NCBI GenBank assembly: GCA_024684955.1
Contig: JAIKWH010000016.1
Coordinates: 1-58,108 of the forward strand
DNA length: 58,108 nt
DNA from: Pseudobutyrivibrio sp.
Lineage (GTDB): Bacteria; Bacillota; Clostridia; Lachnospirales; Lachnospiraceae
Direction of reading: 5' to 3'
In this document: in pieces, positions 9,116-18,569 of the stretch
Position numbering within the stretch: position 1 is the first letter of the stretch
Layout of the letters: every line of letters starts with the position of its first letter
The notes under the pieces: model-generated
Told to the model about the DNA's origin: nothing
The model's input: the letters and a program-made list of their open reading frames with translations, nothing else
The model's database searches: none
Translations under genes and position numbers: made by a program

Positions 9116-9639
9116 CACTTTATCCTTACAGGAATGCCTACTACCACCTCATATACCTCATCAGCATCCTGACAAATCCTACTATTAATTAGGCCAAGGG
9201 CCCTCATATAATCTTGGGTAGGCTTTTCATATCTGAGCCCATCCTCAAAAATATTGTTTGATACAATAACTAAATCCTCCACCCTACTAGCAAGGGATAG
9301 GATATCCTCCACTATTTTGTTGGCACAAAGGAGGTAGTCCCCTGGCTTGTCATCCACAAACATCTCATTGGCCAAAAGGTTTGACAGGCACTCCAACAAA
9401 AGACAAGAATCCTCTTTTATCTCAGGTATAATCTCCCTGATATTTCTAGGACATTCTATGGTTTCAAAACCCTTGTCCTTTCTCAAGAGCCTGTGTCTTT
9501 CTATCCTCTTTATGCTCTCCTTGTCATAGGCTTCCATGGTGGCCAGGTAATATTTATTCTCATGATTGAGCCCTTGTATCCTCTCCTCCCCATATGCAGA
9601 TTTGCCTGAGGAGGAAGACCCATAAATAAATGTAATCAT
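9115..9639 (-). CDS. cobU: Adenosylcobinamide kinase / adenosylcobinamide-phosphate guanylyltransferase (CobU)
   Basis: 174 residues, full family length. The P-loop is YGSSSSGKSAY at the N-terminus. ERHRLLR near residue 47-53 carries the histidine expected to be guanylylated, LLLECLSNLLANE follows near 80, and the C-terminus ends VYEVVVGIPVRIK. The usual VTNE-VG-GIVP stretch is altered to VSNNIFEDG. It should phosphorylate adenosylcobinamide and transfer GMP from GTP to it, feeding CobS downstream. It follows cobT by two bases. See the separate short CobU-like gene for the duplicated function. Confidence 0.87.
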   Translation of the reverse strand: MITFIYGSSSSGKSAYGEERIQGLNHENKYYLATMEAYDKESIKRIERHRLLRKDKGFETIECPRNIREIIPEIKEDSCLLLECLSNLLANEMFVDDKPGDYLLCANKIVEDILSLASRVEDLVIVSNNIFEDGLRYEKPTQDYMRALGLINSRICQDADEVYEVVVGIPVRIK

Positions 9640-9641
9640 AT

Positions 9642-10709
9642 TTAAAACCTTTGATACTGGTCTACCCCAGAGTCTCCAAATCTAATCGCCTTGCCATAAG
9701 CCACATCAACCTGACGCAGCAAGGATACTAAAAGCACTGCTCCAGAGCCCTCGCCTAAAGCCATGTCCCCATGGATGACAGGATTTACTCCCAGTTTTTT
9801 TATCAATTTCTCGGTGACCATTTCTGCGCTTTTGTGGCTGCCAATTAAATAATCCTTTGAATTGGTCAAAAGCCTCTCAGCCACCAGGGCCGATACCATA
9901 GAAAGCATGCCATCTAGTACCACGGGAATGTGATAGATGGCACCACCAATGACAAGTCCCGTCAGGGCTGCCAGTTCCAAGCCACCAAAGTTTACACAAA
10001 TCTCCAGCGGAGAAAGGTCTCTGTACATAGACAAAGCCATAGAAACTACCGCCCTCTTTCTGCTAAATCCATCGTCAGAAAGTCCGGCCCCACGGCCTGT
10101 GACTGCCTCTGCATTTTGCTGGAGCAAATATCCTGCCATAACAGCGGCGCTGGTAGTATTCCCTATTCCCATCTCACCCATGAGCAGCATTTTGTATCCC
10201 TCCTCCTTGGATGAGTAAGCTATATCCATACCTACCTGGACAGCCTTTATAAATTCCTCCACAGTCATGGCTGGCTCCTTTAAAAAGTTTTTAGTGCCAG
10301 GTTTTACTTTTTTATCTACTGTGTTTTCTATCTTTTCTCGAGAATTAATTCCTACATCCACTGACACCAGGTCAATGCCCAGGCTCTTTGCCATAACCCC
10401 TGTGGTGGTGAGACCCTGTCCAATGGTAGAGGCACAAATGGCAGTGATAGACTGGTCAGTCTGGGTCACCCCCTCCTCCACTATGCCATGGTCTCCACAG
10501 AAAACTACTAGTCTGGCATTATTTAAATCAGGGTATTCCTGTCCTTGGATTGCCCCTATCTGGCAAAAAATATCCTCAAATTTTCCAAAGCCATTAATTG
10601 GTTTTGAAACCCTATCCCAATTATTTTTTACCCTATCTGCCATCTCCTTAGAAATGGGATCAACTGTAATTTTGTTTTCTAAAATATCTTCGAATTTACA
10701 CTTTTCCAT
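9642..10709 (-). CDS. cobT: Nicotinate-nucleotide-dimethylbenzimidazole phosphoribosyltransferase (CobT)
   Basis: 355 residues, normal for CobT. The enzyme transfers phosphoribose from nicotinate mononucleotide to a lower-ligand base to make alpha-ribazole phosphate. Recognisable segments are VFCGDHGIVEEGV near residue 88, GEMGIGNTTSAA near 178 and HGDMALGEGSGAVLL near 318, where the glutamate of GEGSG is the catalytic base known from CobT. It overlaps the end of cbiA by 14 bases and is followed two bases later by cobU. No dimethylbenzimidazole synthesis (bza) gene is visible, so the lower base is not determined here. Confidence 0.93.
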   Translation of the reverse strand: MEKCKFEDILENKITVDPISKEMADRVKNNWDRVSKPINGFGKFEDIFCQIGAIQGQEYPDLNNARLVVFCGDHGIVEEGVTQTDQSITAICASTIGQGLTTTGVMAKSLGIDLVSVDVGINSREKIENTVDKKVKPGTKNFLKEPAMTVEEFIKAVQVGMDIAYSSKEEGYKMLLMGEMGIGNTTSAAVMAGYLLQQNAEAVTGRGAGLSDDGFSRKRAVVSMALSMYRDLSPLEICVNFGGLELAALTGLVIGGAIYHIPVVLDGMLSMVSALVAERLLTNSKDYLIGSHKSAEMVTEKLIKKLGVNPVIHGDMALGEGSGAVLLVSLLRQVDVAYGKAIRFGDSGVDQYQRF

Positions 10710-12027
10710 AAACCATTACCCTTTCTACAAAGGCCAAAGGAAAGTCTGGATTTGAGGGATAGTAAAGATGAGGAAATCCAGCAAAAAGATTACCCCTTTC
10801 ATGAATGCAAGACCAACTTTTATCAGACATAGGCTTTGTGGCCAGGCAGTCTTTTCCGTTGTTGTCTGTATCGTAATAGTGGAATTCATGGCCCTTTATC
10901 TCTATTCCATTTTTATCCCTGATATTTACATATCCAAACCGCTGTAATCGGCCCTTCCAGCTGGCCTTGCCAGGAATCACATGGCAGAATTCGTATCCAT
11001 TGCCATCCTTGTCCTCTATCTCATCCATCAGGTACATAAAGCCTCCGCACTCAGCCAGGCAAGGCAGGCCTGCTGTCAGCTTTTCTTTTATGTCTAAAAG
11101 CATGGACTTATTAGATGATAGTTCTTTGAGGAAATTCTCAGGGTAGCCTCCCCCCAGAATAAGTCCTGATATATTTTCTGGTAGTTTATCATCCTCTAAT
11201 GGAGAAAAGGAGATGAGTTCCAGGCCCATTTCCTCCAGCAACTCTATGTTTTCCCTGTAGTAAAAGCAAAAGGCCTTGTCCCTTGCAATTGCAACCCTAG
11301 CCCTATTATTTGCTTCCTTTTTGACGGGGCTTTGGACCTCTAGCAGGGGGCCTGCCAATTTTAGGAGCCTATCCATATCCAGGCTATCCCCCATTTTTTG
11401 TCCTGCCCTATCTATTCTCTCTCTTATGTCATCAATTTCATCTGCAGTGACCAGGCCTAGATGCCTGCTATCAAAATCCAGGTCTGGATTAGATTCCACA
11501 GTACCTATATAGGCAATGGAAAGTTCCTCCTCTATTCTATTTCCCAGTTTGTCCCCAAATGCCTTTGGAGTCTTGTTTAATATAAAGCCCTTGATTAATT
11601 TATTTTCATCATAGTCAAGAAAACCCTTAATCTGAGCCATAAGGGAAATCCCAGCCCCCTTGGCATCCACCACCAGGACAATAGGGGCATCCAAACAAGT
11701 GGCCAGGTCATAACTAGACCCAAGTGACTCCACTCCCCCTACTCCGTCATATAGGCCCATGACTCCTTCCAAAATAGCCAGGGAGCCGGAATACTCTTTT
11801 TCAAACAATTCTCTAGTCCTGTCTGGGTCAGTGAAATAAGTATCCAGATTTCCTGCGGGTATCCCTATGGCCTTCCTATGAAACATAGGGTCAATATAGT
11901 CTGGGCCACATTTAAAGGAGCAAGGATTTTGTCCCATTGCCTTTAGGGCACCAAGTATGCCCACTGTGACTGCAGTCTTGCCGCTGCCACTTTTCATGGC
12001 AGCAATCATAAGTTTTGAATATGACAT
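10696..12027 (-). CDS. cbiA: Cobyrinate a,c-diamide synthase (CbiA)
   Basis: 443 residues. The N-terminal ATP-dependent synthetase domain has P-loop MKSGSGKTAVTVG near residue 10 and ILEGVMGLYDGVGG near 85. The C-terminal glutamine amidotransferase domain has LILGGGYPE and the nucleophile cysteine in LAECGGFMYLMDE near 330. It amidates the a and c side chains of cobyrinate using glutamine and ATP. It follows cbiJET by three bases and overlaps cobT. The GHEFHYYDT segment near the C-terminus is characteristic of CbiA and separates it from cobyric acid synthase, which is present elsewhere in the cluster. Confidence 0.94.
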   Translation of the reverse strand: MSYSKLMIAAMKSGSGKTAVTVGILGALKAMGQNPCSFKCGPDYIDPMFHRKAIGIPAGNLDTYFTDPDRTRELFEKEYSGSLAILEGVMGLYDGVGGVESLGSSYDLATCLDAPIVLVVDAKGAGISLMAQIKGFLDYDENKLIKGFILNKTPKAFGDKLGNRIEEELSIAYIGTVESNPDLDFDSRHLGLVTADEIDDIRERIDRAGQKMGDSLDMDRLLKLAGPLLEVQSPVKKEANNRARVAIARDKAFCFYYRENIELLEEMGLELISFSPLEDDKLPENISGLILGGGYPENFLKELSSNKSMLLDIKEKLTAGLPCLAECGGFMYLMDEIEDKDGNGYEFCHVIPGKASWKGRLQRFGYVNIRDKNGIEIKGHEFHYYDTDNNGKDCLATKPMSDKSWSCIHERGNLFAGFPHLYYPSNPDFPLAFVERVMVYGKV

Positions 12028-12030
12028 GTC

Positions 12031-14085
12031 CTACAATTTAAATGACATAATATATACAGGATTCTGTCCCTGCATCAAGTTGTAATCCCCAGCCTGCTTT
12101 GACTTGGCAATCACCACCTGGGTAATGTCATAATCCCCTATCTTATATTTTTTAATAACCTGATTTATCTCAGCAATTGTCTCTATGGTCACAGCATTGA
12201 TAACCACATTCACCGGCATCAGATTGGCTTTTAACCTGCCAATGATTTCGTCTAATCTGCCACCAGTGCCTCCTATGAATACATGGGTAGGCTTTGGCAA
12301 ATCCGAGAATACGTCCGGTGCAATTCCTGATATGACATGCAGGTTGTTTACGCAGTGCTTGCTGGCATTTTTGCTGATTAGTCTGCATGCATCAGAATTT
12401 AATTCCACAGCGTAAACCTGTGAATGTGGCGCAAGATAAGCCATCTCCACAGCCACAGATCCTGAGCCTGCTCCCACATCATAGATTACGCCTCCATCCC
12501 ACAAATCCAGTTTGCAAATGCTAAGGCTTCTGACCTCCTCCTTGGACATAGGAATCGATTCTCTGATGAAACTGTCGTCATTAAAACCAGGTGCCAGACG
12601 CTTAGTCTGAGGCGTTTCATTTTTTACAAATACAGTGCAGAGTCCATCAGCATCAAATGTCTTTGCCTTTTGTGGAGAAAAGATATAAATCTTTTCGTCA
12701 AAGCATAGGTTAAATCCAGCGGTAATAGTGTATTTGCCTACACCCTTGTCCTGGAGACTGGAAAGGACCTCTGCCATAATCCTCAGGTCTTTTGCCCCAG
12801 AGGTCACTGCAAAGAGTTTGGAATTAAATCTTGCTCCGTCTGTAAATTCTCCAATCCAATCCTTTTCTGACAGGCCATGGCTGGTCATCAGATAGGCATC
12901 ATCCCAGGATTCCTTTACACGGGCAGCCAGGGTTGATATAGATGAAATGCCAGGCAATACCTTTACAGCAAACCTGTCATTTCCCTCCAGGCACTGGCAC
13001 ATTTTTTTACATCCTGAGTAAAAGCCACTATCCCCAGAGAAAAGAATCAAAACATCTACTAGAGAATTTTCGTCCCACTCTAAATTTTCCAGAGCAGTCA
13101 TAATATCCTCAGCCTTGTAGTAAGGCAATTTTTTTGCCTTTGTATCTATCTCTACTAGAATCCTGGCAGAACCAAATACATAGTCAGCAGAAGCAATCTT
13201 TTCATACAATTCCTTGGTGTTGGTCTCCTTTGACATTCCATATCCAGCCAGGGTGACGCTAATTATCACATCCTTGTCTGGATTTTTGTATGGGAACTCA
13301 TCATAATCTTCCACAATAATTTTGCCTGTCAGTTCAGAAACCTTGTTTAATACCTGGACAAAAGTCAAAGTGGACTCAATACTCTCTGGCCTTTTTATCA
13401 CAAAGCAGGTAACACCTGCCTGCATGGCAGCATCAATCCTGGTCTCTTGGCCACCCTCCTTGCCGCTTTCCTTCATTACCAAATATTTGATATCATAATC
13501 TTTCATGGTGACCAGATTCATCTCCTCCGAGAATGGCCCCTGCATGGCAATTATCTGCTCACCCTTCAAGTCATTAAATTCACATATTTTAAGAGAGTCT
13601 AATCCAGGAATTACCCTGGCTACAATCCTGTCTCTAATCTCCTCATTTTTGCAAAATACAGAAAGCTCCTTGGAGCCTGTGGTGAGGAATATTTTGCCTC
13701 TAGTCTTTTCTAGAGCCTTTACACAGTCCTCTGCAGTCTCAAAATAAGTGCAGGCTCCCTCAGGAATCTCCACCTCTTTCCTGCTCAGTCTAAAGAATGG
13801 CAGGTCAGGGAATTTTTCAAGAGACTTGTCTATCTCTTTTTTGACCTCCTTGGCATAAGGGTGGGTTGCATCAATTACTGCAATAGGCCTTTCCCTAACG
13901 TAGAATGCAGCCATGTCCTCAGAGTTCATCCGTCCCACTCTGACTTCAATAAAATCTACGTTTGGCATAACCTCCTTGCCGTATTCTGTAGCCACCAGAT
14001 ATAAACTGGCAATCTCAGAACCCGCCAATGTCTCTGCCAATCTCCTTCCTTCTGTTGTTCCTCCAAAAATAATCACTCTACTCAT
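12031..14085 (-). CDS. cbiJET: Trifunctional corrin-ring enzyme CbiJ-CbiE-CbiT
   Basis: 684 residues joining three cobalamin enzymes. Residues about 1-255 are the cobalt-precorrin-6A reductase CbiJ (FGGTTEGRRLAE, then AVIDATHPYAKEV). Residues about 268-470 are the C5-methyltransferase CbiE of the tetrapyrrole methylase fold (VTLAGYGMS, ILFSGDSGFYSG). Residues about 500-684 are the decarboxylating C15-methyltransferase CbiT, a Rossmann SAM enzyme (IYDVGAGSGSVAVEMA, VFIGGTGGRLDEI). CbiE-CbiT fusions (CobL-like) are well known; addition of CbiJ puts three consecutive steps on one chain. It overlaps cbiGH by 8 bases. Confidence 0.93.
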   Translation of the reverse strand: MSRVIIFGGTTEGRRLAETLAGSEIASLYLVATEYGKEVMPNVDFIEVRVGRMNSEDMAAFYVRERPIAVIDATHPYAKEVKKEIDKSLEKFPDLPFFRLSRKEVEIPEGACTYFETAEDCVKALEKTRGKIFLTTGSKELSVFCKNEEIRDRIVARVIPGLDSLKICEFNDLKGEQIIAMQGPFSEEMNLVTMKDYDIKYLVMKESGKEGGQETRIDAAMQAGVTCFVIKRPESIESTLTFVQVLNKVSELTGKIIVEDYDEFPYKNPDKDVIISVTLAGYGMSKETNTKELYEKIASADYVFGSARILVEIDTKAKKLPYYKAEDIMTALENLEWDENSLVDVLILFSGDSGFYSGCKKMCQCLEGNDRFAVKVLPGISSISTLAARVKESWDDAYLMTSHGLSEKDWIGEFTDGARFNSKLFAVTSGAKDLRIMAEVLSSLQDKGVGKYTITAGFNLCFDEKIYIFSPQKAKTFDADGLCTVFVKNETPQTKRLAPGFNDDSFIRESIPMSKEEVRSLSICKLDLWDGGVIYDVGAGSGSVAVEMAYLAPHSQVYAVELNSDACRLISKNASKHCVNNLHVISGIAPDVFSDLPKPTHVFIGGTGGRLDEIIGRLKANLMPVNVVINAVTIETIAEINQVIKKYKIGDYDITQVVIAKSKQAGDYNLMQGQNPVYIMSFKL

Positions 14086-15736
14086 AAATTTTATAACCCC
14101 TTTTAGTTATAAGTTTACCTTCGTCAATATATGAATTGGAATTGCCAACAAAAACCGTTGTAAACATGTTTACCTGGGTCTCTTTTAGCTGAGCCAGGCT
14201 GCAGGTGTAGGTTTTGGTCCCCTTCCTGCCAATATTTTCTACGTATCCGCAGGCCCTATCTGGGCTAGCCCCCTGATCCAACATTATCTCCACAGCCTTT
14301 TTCAGATAATCCGCCCTCTTATGGCTGCTAGGATTGTATAGGGCCATGGCAAAATCTCCATCTATAGCTGCCCTAATTCTCCTTTCGATGGCCGACCATG
14401 GGGTCATTAAATCCGACAGAGAAATCAGGCAAAAGTCGTGATTTATCGGGCATCCCAGGGCTGCCGCTCCAGAGAGGGCTGCAGTCACTCCTGCCACCAC
14501 AGAGATCTCCACTCCTGGATATGCTGGTAAAAGTTCGTACATCGGCGCCGCCATCCCATACACTCCGCTATCACCAGAGCATACCAGGGCAACATTCTTA
14601 CCCTCCATGGCAAATTCAAAGCAAGCCTTGCACCGGTCTATTTCCTGCCTCATACCAGTGGCAAATATTTCCTTGCCATAACTAAAATCTCTAACCAAAT
14701 CAACATAGACAGTATAACCTACAATAATGTCAGAATTTTGTATTGCCTTAATAGCCTCTACTGTCATGTAATCTTTTTTGCCTGGACCTAGGCCCACCAC
14801 ATATATATGGCCATATTCTCTATTAGTAGACTTGATATTTTCCTCTGACCTCTGGGCCTCAGCCAGGGTAATTCCATCCTTTGCCCTTTTTTCTGCCATC
14901 AGGCTCCCCTTTAATCCAGCGGCTAAAAGGGCTGACCTTTCGCACACATTGCCTACGCCTACAGTCTTTTCCACAAAATCAGATTCTGTAAAATCTCCCT
15001 CTACAGCCCTTAATTCCTCTGCAGAATAAAAGAAAATCTTTGCCCCATAAAACATGGCAAGTTTGATAAGACCTGTCTCCTCTGCCTTTACATCAATTGA
15101 TGCAATGGAATAGAGATTATCCCTTAGATATTCATCCTCATAATATTCATTTATGAATTTTTTTAATTCCTCAAAAGACTTTCCCTTTTTGCATCCCATG
15201 CCCAGGACTAATCTTTTTTTAATCAGGACCCCAGGGAATTTCTCCTTTGGGTCAAAGTCCTTGTTACTTTTTATAAACTGGCCATTTATTTCTTTGATGG
15301 CCTTTCTATCACTTATCCTATAGCCATTTACCCTGGCATATTCATCTATTGCAAAAGCATTATTAACATCACTTGCAGTGGTTATAACGGGGTTTGCTCC
15401 AATTGCATGGGCCAATTCTTTGGCAAGGGCATTGGCCCCTCCCATGTGGCCTGACAAAAGGGATATTACATTTAGTCCCAATTCATCCACCACTAGAACC
15501 GGACTATCCCTTAGTTTGTCCTCTATAAATGGGCTAATAGTCCTGACACATATGCCACAGGCCCCAATGAAAAGTATAGGCAGGTGGAGCAAAAAGGATT
15601 CTTTAGTCCATTCCCTTAGGTCCTCATCCCTTCTATACTCAGGAATCCACTCCTGGCATTCCTCAAAGATTCTCTCTGCCAGTTCCTGACCCTTGTCTGT
15701 GAAATATACGCATCTAATGATTTTTCTACTTATCAA
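14078..15736 (-). CDS. cbiGH: Bifunctional CbiG-CbiH (cobalt-precorrin-5A hydrolase and precorrin-3B C17-methyltransferase)
   Basis: The N-terminal part to about residue 305 is CbiG, which opens the delta-lactone ring (ILFIGACGICVRTISPF, LLSGHMGGANALA, then VLGMGCKKGKSFEEL). The C-terminal 245 residues are the tetrapyrrole methylase CbiH (HIYVVGLGPGKKDYMTVEA, VCSGDSGVYGMA). I prefer the TTG start at 15736 (552 residues), eight bases after AGAGG and overlapping the end of cbiF by 11 bases. An ATG at 15793 would overlap cbiF by 68 bases and add residues unlike other CbiG N-termini. The fusion links two consecutive ring-contraction steps. Confidence 0.9.
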   Translation of the reverse strand: MISRKIIRCVYFTDKGQELAERIFEECQEWIPEYRRDEDLREWTKESFLLHLPILFIGACGICVRTISPFIEDKLRDSPVLVVDELGLNVISLLSGHMGGANALAKELAHAIGANPVITTASDVNNAFAIDEYARVNGYRISDRKAIKEINGQFIKSNKDFDPKEKFPGVLIKKRLVLGMGCKKGKSFEELKKFINEYYEDEYLRDNLYSIASIDVKAEETGLIKLAMFYGAKIFFYSAEELRAVEGDFTESDFVEKTVGVGNVCERSALLAAGLKGSLMAEKRAKDGITLAEAQRSEENIKSTNREYGHIYVVGLGPGKKDYMTVEAIKAIQNSDIIVGYTVYVDLVRDFSYGKEIFATGMRQEIDRCKACFEFAMEGKNVALVCSGDSGVYGMAAPMYELLPAYPGVEISVVAGVTAALSGAAALGCPINHDFCLISLSDLMTPWSAIERRIRAAIDGDFAMALYNPSSHKRADYLKKAVEIMLDQGASPDRACGYVENIGRKGTKTYTCSLAQLKETQVNMFTTVFVGNSNSYIDEGKLITKRGYKIYE

Positions 15737-16490
15737 TCCCTTTACCTCTAAATCCTGTCTCAAAATCTGGAGCATATAGTCTAGACAGGGCATATCCAGA
15801 TTTCGAAATCACATCCCCCACCAAAACCACTGCCAGGTTTTTAATATCATTATCCCTTGCAGTCTTTGCCAGGCTATCCACAGTGCAAATATACTTTTTC
15901 TCATCTGGCCAGCTGGCCTTGTATACTATGGCTGCAGGACAATCCTTACTATAGCCACCGCTGATTAGCCTCTCCTGCAATTCATCCATCATGCCAGCAC
16001 TCAAATATATGGCCATAGAAGCCTGGTGGCTGGCAAAACTTTCTATAGATTCTCTAGGAGGGACCTTTGTCTTTCCCTCCATCCTGGTGATAATCAAAGA
16101 CTGGCTCACATCAGGCAGGGTGTATTCCAAATTAAGGGAGGCAGCAGCCCCAAAACAAGCGCTGACTCCAGGGCAGGACTCATAGGAAATATTATTTTCA
16201 TCCAGCAAATGCATCTGCTCCTGGACAGCACCGTAGATGCTAGGCTCTCCTGTGTGGAGCCTAACTACCATCTGCCCCTTTTTATCAGCCTTTAGCATCT
16301 CCTCCATGACCTGATCCAGGGTCATATAGGCAGAATTAAAAACCTGACAGTCAGCCCTGGCATATTCTAAAAGCTGAGGGTTGACCAGGGAGCCTGCATA
16401 TATAATCACATCTGCTTTTTCTAGCAGTTTCATTCCTCTGACAGTAATTAAATCAGCAGCACCGCAGCCTGCCCCTACAAAATAAATCAT
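15726..16490 (-). CDS. cbiF: Cobalt-precorrin-4 C11-methyltransferase (CbiF)
   Basis: 254 residues of the tetrapyrrole methylase family. It starts IYFVGAGCGAADLITVRG, and has VIIYAGSLVNP near residue 33, MVVRLHTGEPSIYGAVQEQM near 75 and a VSQSLIITRMEG segment near 128. The ordering and the YAGSLVNP motif are specific for CbiF/CobM. It methylates C11 of cobalt-precorrin-4 with SAM. Its ATG overlaps the cbiD stop by four bases and its end overlaps the CbiG-CbiH start, indicating one translationally coupled message. Confidence 0.95.
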   Translation of the reverse strand: MIYFVGAGCGAADLITVRGMKLLEKADVIIYAGSLVNPQLLEYARADCQVFNSAYMTLDQVMEEMLKADKKGQMVVRLHTGEPSIYGAVQEQMHLLDENNISYESCPGVSACFGAAASLNLEYTLPDVSQSLIITRMEGKTKVPPRESIESFASHQASMAIYLSAGMMDELQERLISGGYSKDCPAAIVYKASWPDEKKYICTVDSLAKTARDNDIKNLAVVLVGDVISKSGYALSRLYAPDFETGFRGKGIDK

Positions 16491-17587
16491 AGATACTCCT
16501 TTATATTCTCAGACATGGCAAGGAGGCCATATTCTGTAGAAAATACTAAGACCTCAATATTTTTAATCTTGCCCTGGCTCCTAAAATTCAAATAAAACAA
16601 AATCTTTTCCAAGAGGATTTGCATTGTAGATGCAAGCAGGCCTGCCCCATCTAAAATCTTGATTGCCTCCTCTGTATTTAGGCACTCTAATATCTGTCTG
16701 GCCAGACCTACCTGGGACCCGGCCCTTATGGCAGCTGATGCCATTATTTCCATGCGGCAGTCTGCCTCATGGCTGTGGGTATTCATTATTCCGCCGGCCA
16801 CCTTGATTAGTTTTCCTATATGGCCTGTTATTACAAGGGTCTCAAAGCCCAATTCTCCAGCCAAATCCACAGTCTCCCCTATAAAGTTAGAGCATTTAAC
16901 AGACTTGTCCAAATCAAAGCCAAACTCTTCCTTCATAAAGGCCTGACCATAATTGCCAGGGGACACATATGCACAGTTTAGGCCCATGGCCTTCCTTTGT
17001 CTCAGTTCCACCCCTATGGTATCAATCAAAGCCTTTGAGGACATAGGCTCCACAATCCCTGTGGTGCCCAGCACCGATATACCACCTACAATCCCCAGGC
17101 GTGGATTAAAGGTATGACCAGCCAATTCCTCCCCCTCCGGGATGGAAATAACTACAGAAACAGACCCATGGAAATCATAGATTTTTAAGACCTCCATGAC
17201 CTCCTTTTCAATCATAGCCCTTGGAACAGAATTGATGGCTGGGCTGCCAACAGGCTGGTCCAGCCCTGGCAGGGTCACTCTACCAACCCCTCTTCCTCCC
17301 TCTATCAAAACCTGGCATTCTCCCTCTTCCAAATCCTTATCTAAAAGGGTCACCAAGGCGCATACATGGGAGCCGGTGGTTACATCCGGGTCATCTCCCC
17401 CGTCTTTAATCACTGCGCAGGATGCACTGTCCTCTTTAATTTCAATGTCCACAATCTCTGCATCAAAAGTAATCCCTGCTGGGGTTTCTATCTTAATATG
17501 AGTCTTTTTCTGGCCGAAAAAAAGCATTGAGCAGGCGGCCTTTGCTGCAGCCGCTGCGCATGATCCGGTGGTAAATCCTTTTCTCAT
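16487..17587 (-). CDS. cbiD: Cobalt-precorrin-5B C1-methyltransferase (CbiD)
   Basis: 366 residues with the diagnostic CbiD N-terminus RKGFTTGSCAAAAAKAA, GGDDPDVTTGSHV near residue 63 and VTLPGLDQPVGSPAINSVPR near 105. CbiD is the C1-methyltransferase of the anaerobic corrin pathway. It is the first gene of the second minus-strand block, with cbiF overlapping its end. The 156-base gap to the divergent xthA gene carries a small GAAA-loop hairpin (about 17611-17624) and AT-rich DNA but no cobalamin riboswitch that I can see, so regulation of this block is unclear. Confidence 0.94.
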   Translation of the reverse strand: MRKGFTTGSCAAAAAKAACSMLFFGQKKTHIKIETPAGITFDAEIVDIEIKEDSASCAVIKDGGDDPDVTTGSHVCALVTLLDKDLEEGECQVLIEGGRGVGRVTLPGLDQPVGSPAINSVPRAMIEKEVMEVLKIYDFHGSVSVVISIPEGEELAGHTFNPRLGIVGGISVLGTTGIVEPMSSKALIDTIGVELRQRKAMGLNCAYVSPGNYGQAFMKEEFGFDLDKSVKCSNFIGETVDLAGELGFETLVITGHIGKLIKVAGGIMNTHSHEADCRMEIMASAAIRAGSQVGLARQILECLNTEEAIKILDGAGLLASTMQILLEKILFYLNFRSQGKIKNIEVLVFSTEYGLLAMSENIKEYL

Positions 17588-17743
17588 TTCTTTCTCCCAT
17601 GTTTCTGATTTTCATCAGAAAAGCCAAAGAATTATGATTAAATTGTAACACATATACCAGCAAGAGTATTAATTCTCACCCCTATTGCCTATCCAAAAAT
17701 AATTAATTAGGGTATTATTAATGAAAACAATAGGAGGATTATT

Positions 17744-18568
17744 ATGCGATTCATATCATGGAATATAGATTCTATTAATGCAGCCTTGCTGGGCACCAGC
17801 CCTAGGTCTGACCTTTCCAGGGCTGTACTGGAGACCATTGCAAAAAATGACCCTGATGTAATAGGCATCCAGGAGACTAAACTCCCTGCTGGTGGAATGA
17901 ATGCAAAACAGGAGGAAGTACTAAGGACTTACTTCCCTGACTACGATTACAAATTTGTCAGTTCGGTGGAGCCTGCAAGAAAAGGCTATGCCGGCACTAT
18001 GGTCCTATACAAAAAGGAGCTGTGCCCTACATATACTGCACCTGCAATCGGCAGCCCTGACACAATGGATTGGGAAGGACGCATCTCCACCCTAGAATTC
18101 AAAGATTTTTATTTTGTAACTGTCTACACTCCAAATGCCGGAGATGGCCTTAAAAGACTATCCCTCCGCCAGGAATGGGACAAAAAATTTACTGAGTATT
18201 TGCAGGAACTGGACAAGAAAAAACCTGTCATTGCCTGCGGTGACTTTAATGTTGCCCACCAGGAAATCGACCTGGCAAACCCTGACAGCAATCACATGTC
18301 AGCAGGATTTACTGATGAGGAGCGAGCAGGCTTTACCACTCTATTGGCTGCCGGCTTTACAGACTCCTTTAGACATATCCACGGAGACATCAAGGATGTA
18401 TACTCTTGGTGGGCCCAGAGGGTAAAGACCAGCAAAATTAACAACTCAGGCTGGAGAATTGACTACTTTATAGTCAGCAACCGCTTTGCTGCAAATGTGT
18501 TAAAATCCGAGATGCTAGACTCCGGAGCCCGTCAGGACCACACTCCTCTCATCCTGGAGACTAAATAA
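17744..18568 (+). CDS. xthA: Exodeoxyribonuclease III / AP endonuclease (XthA)
   Basis: 274 residues of the EEP fold. Motifs include FISWNIDSINAAL at the N-terminus, the catalytic glutamate in GIQETKLP near residue 41, PVIACGDFNVAHQEIDL near 155 and the terminal histidine in ARQDHTPLIL. The product repairs abasic sites and degrades duplex DNA from 3' ends. AGGAGG precedes the ATG by seven bases. It is on the plus strand inside the cobalamin locus, between cbiC and cbiD, and its stop lies two bases from the end of the convergent cbiC gene. It has no evident role in cobalamin synthesis. Confidence 0.93.
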   Translation: MRFISWNIDSINAALLGTSPRSDLSRAVLETIAKNDPDVIGIQETKLPAGGMNAKQEEVLRTYFPDYDYKFVSSVEPARKGYAGTMVLYKKELCPTYTAPAIGSPDTMDWEGRISTLEFKDFYFVTVYTPNAGDGLKRLSLRQEWDKKFTEYLQELDKKKPVIACGDFNVAHQEIDLANPDSNHMSAGFTDEERAGFTTLLAAGFTDSFRHIHGDIKDVYSWWAQRVKTSKINNSGWRIDYFIVSNRFAANVLKSEMLDSGARQDHTPLILETK

Positions 18569-18569
18569 T

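Noticed and set aside
10267-10755. Open frame of 162 codons on the plus strand
   Set aside because: Antisense to cobT and the end of cbiA; no RBS and no recognisable motif.
17588-17743. Second cobalamin riboswitch before cbiD
   Set aside because: None of the conserved aptamer blocks are present; only a small GAAA-loop hairpin and AT-rich DNA were seen.
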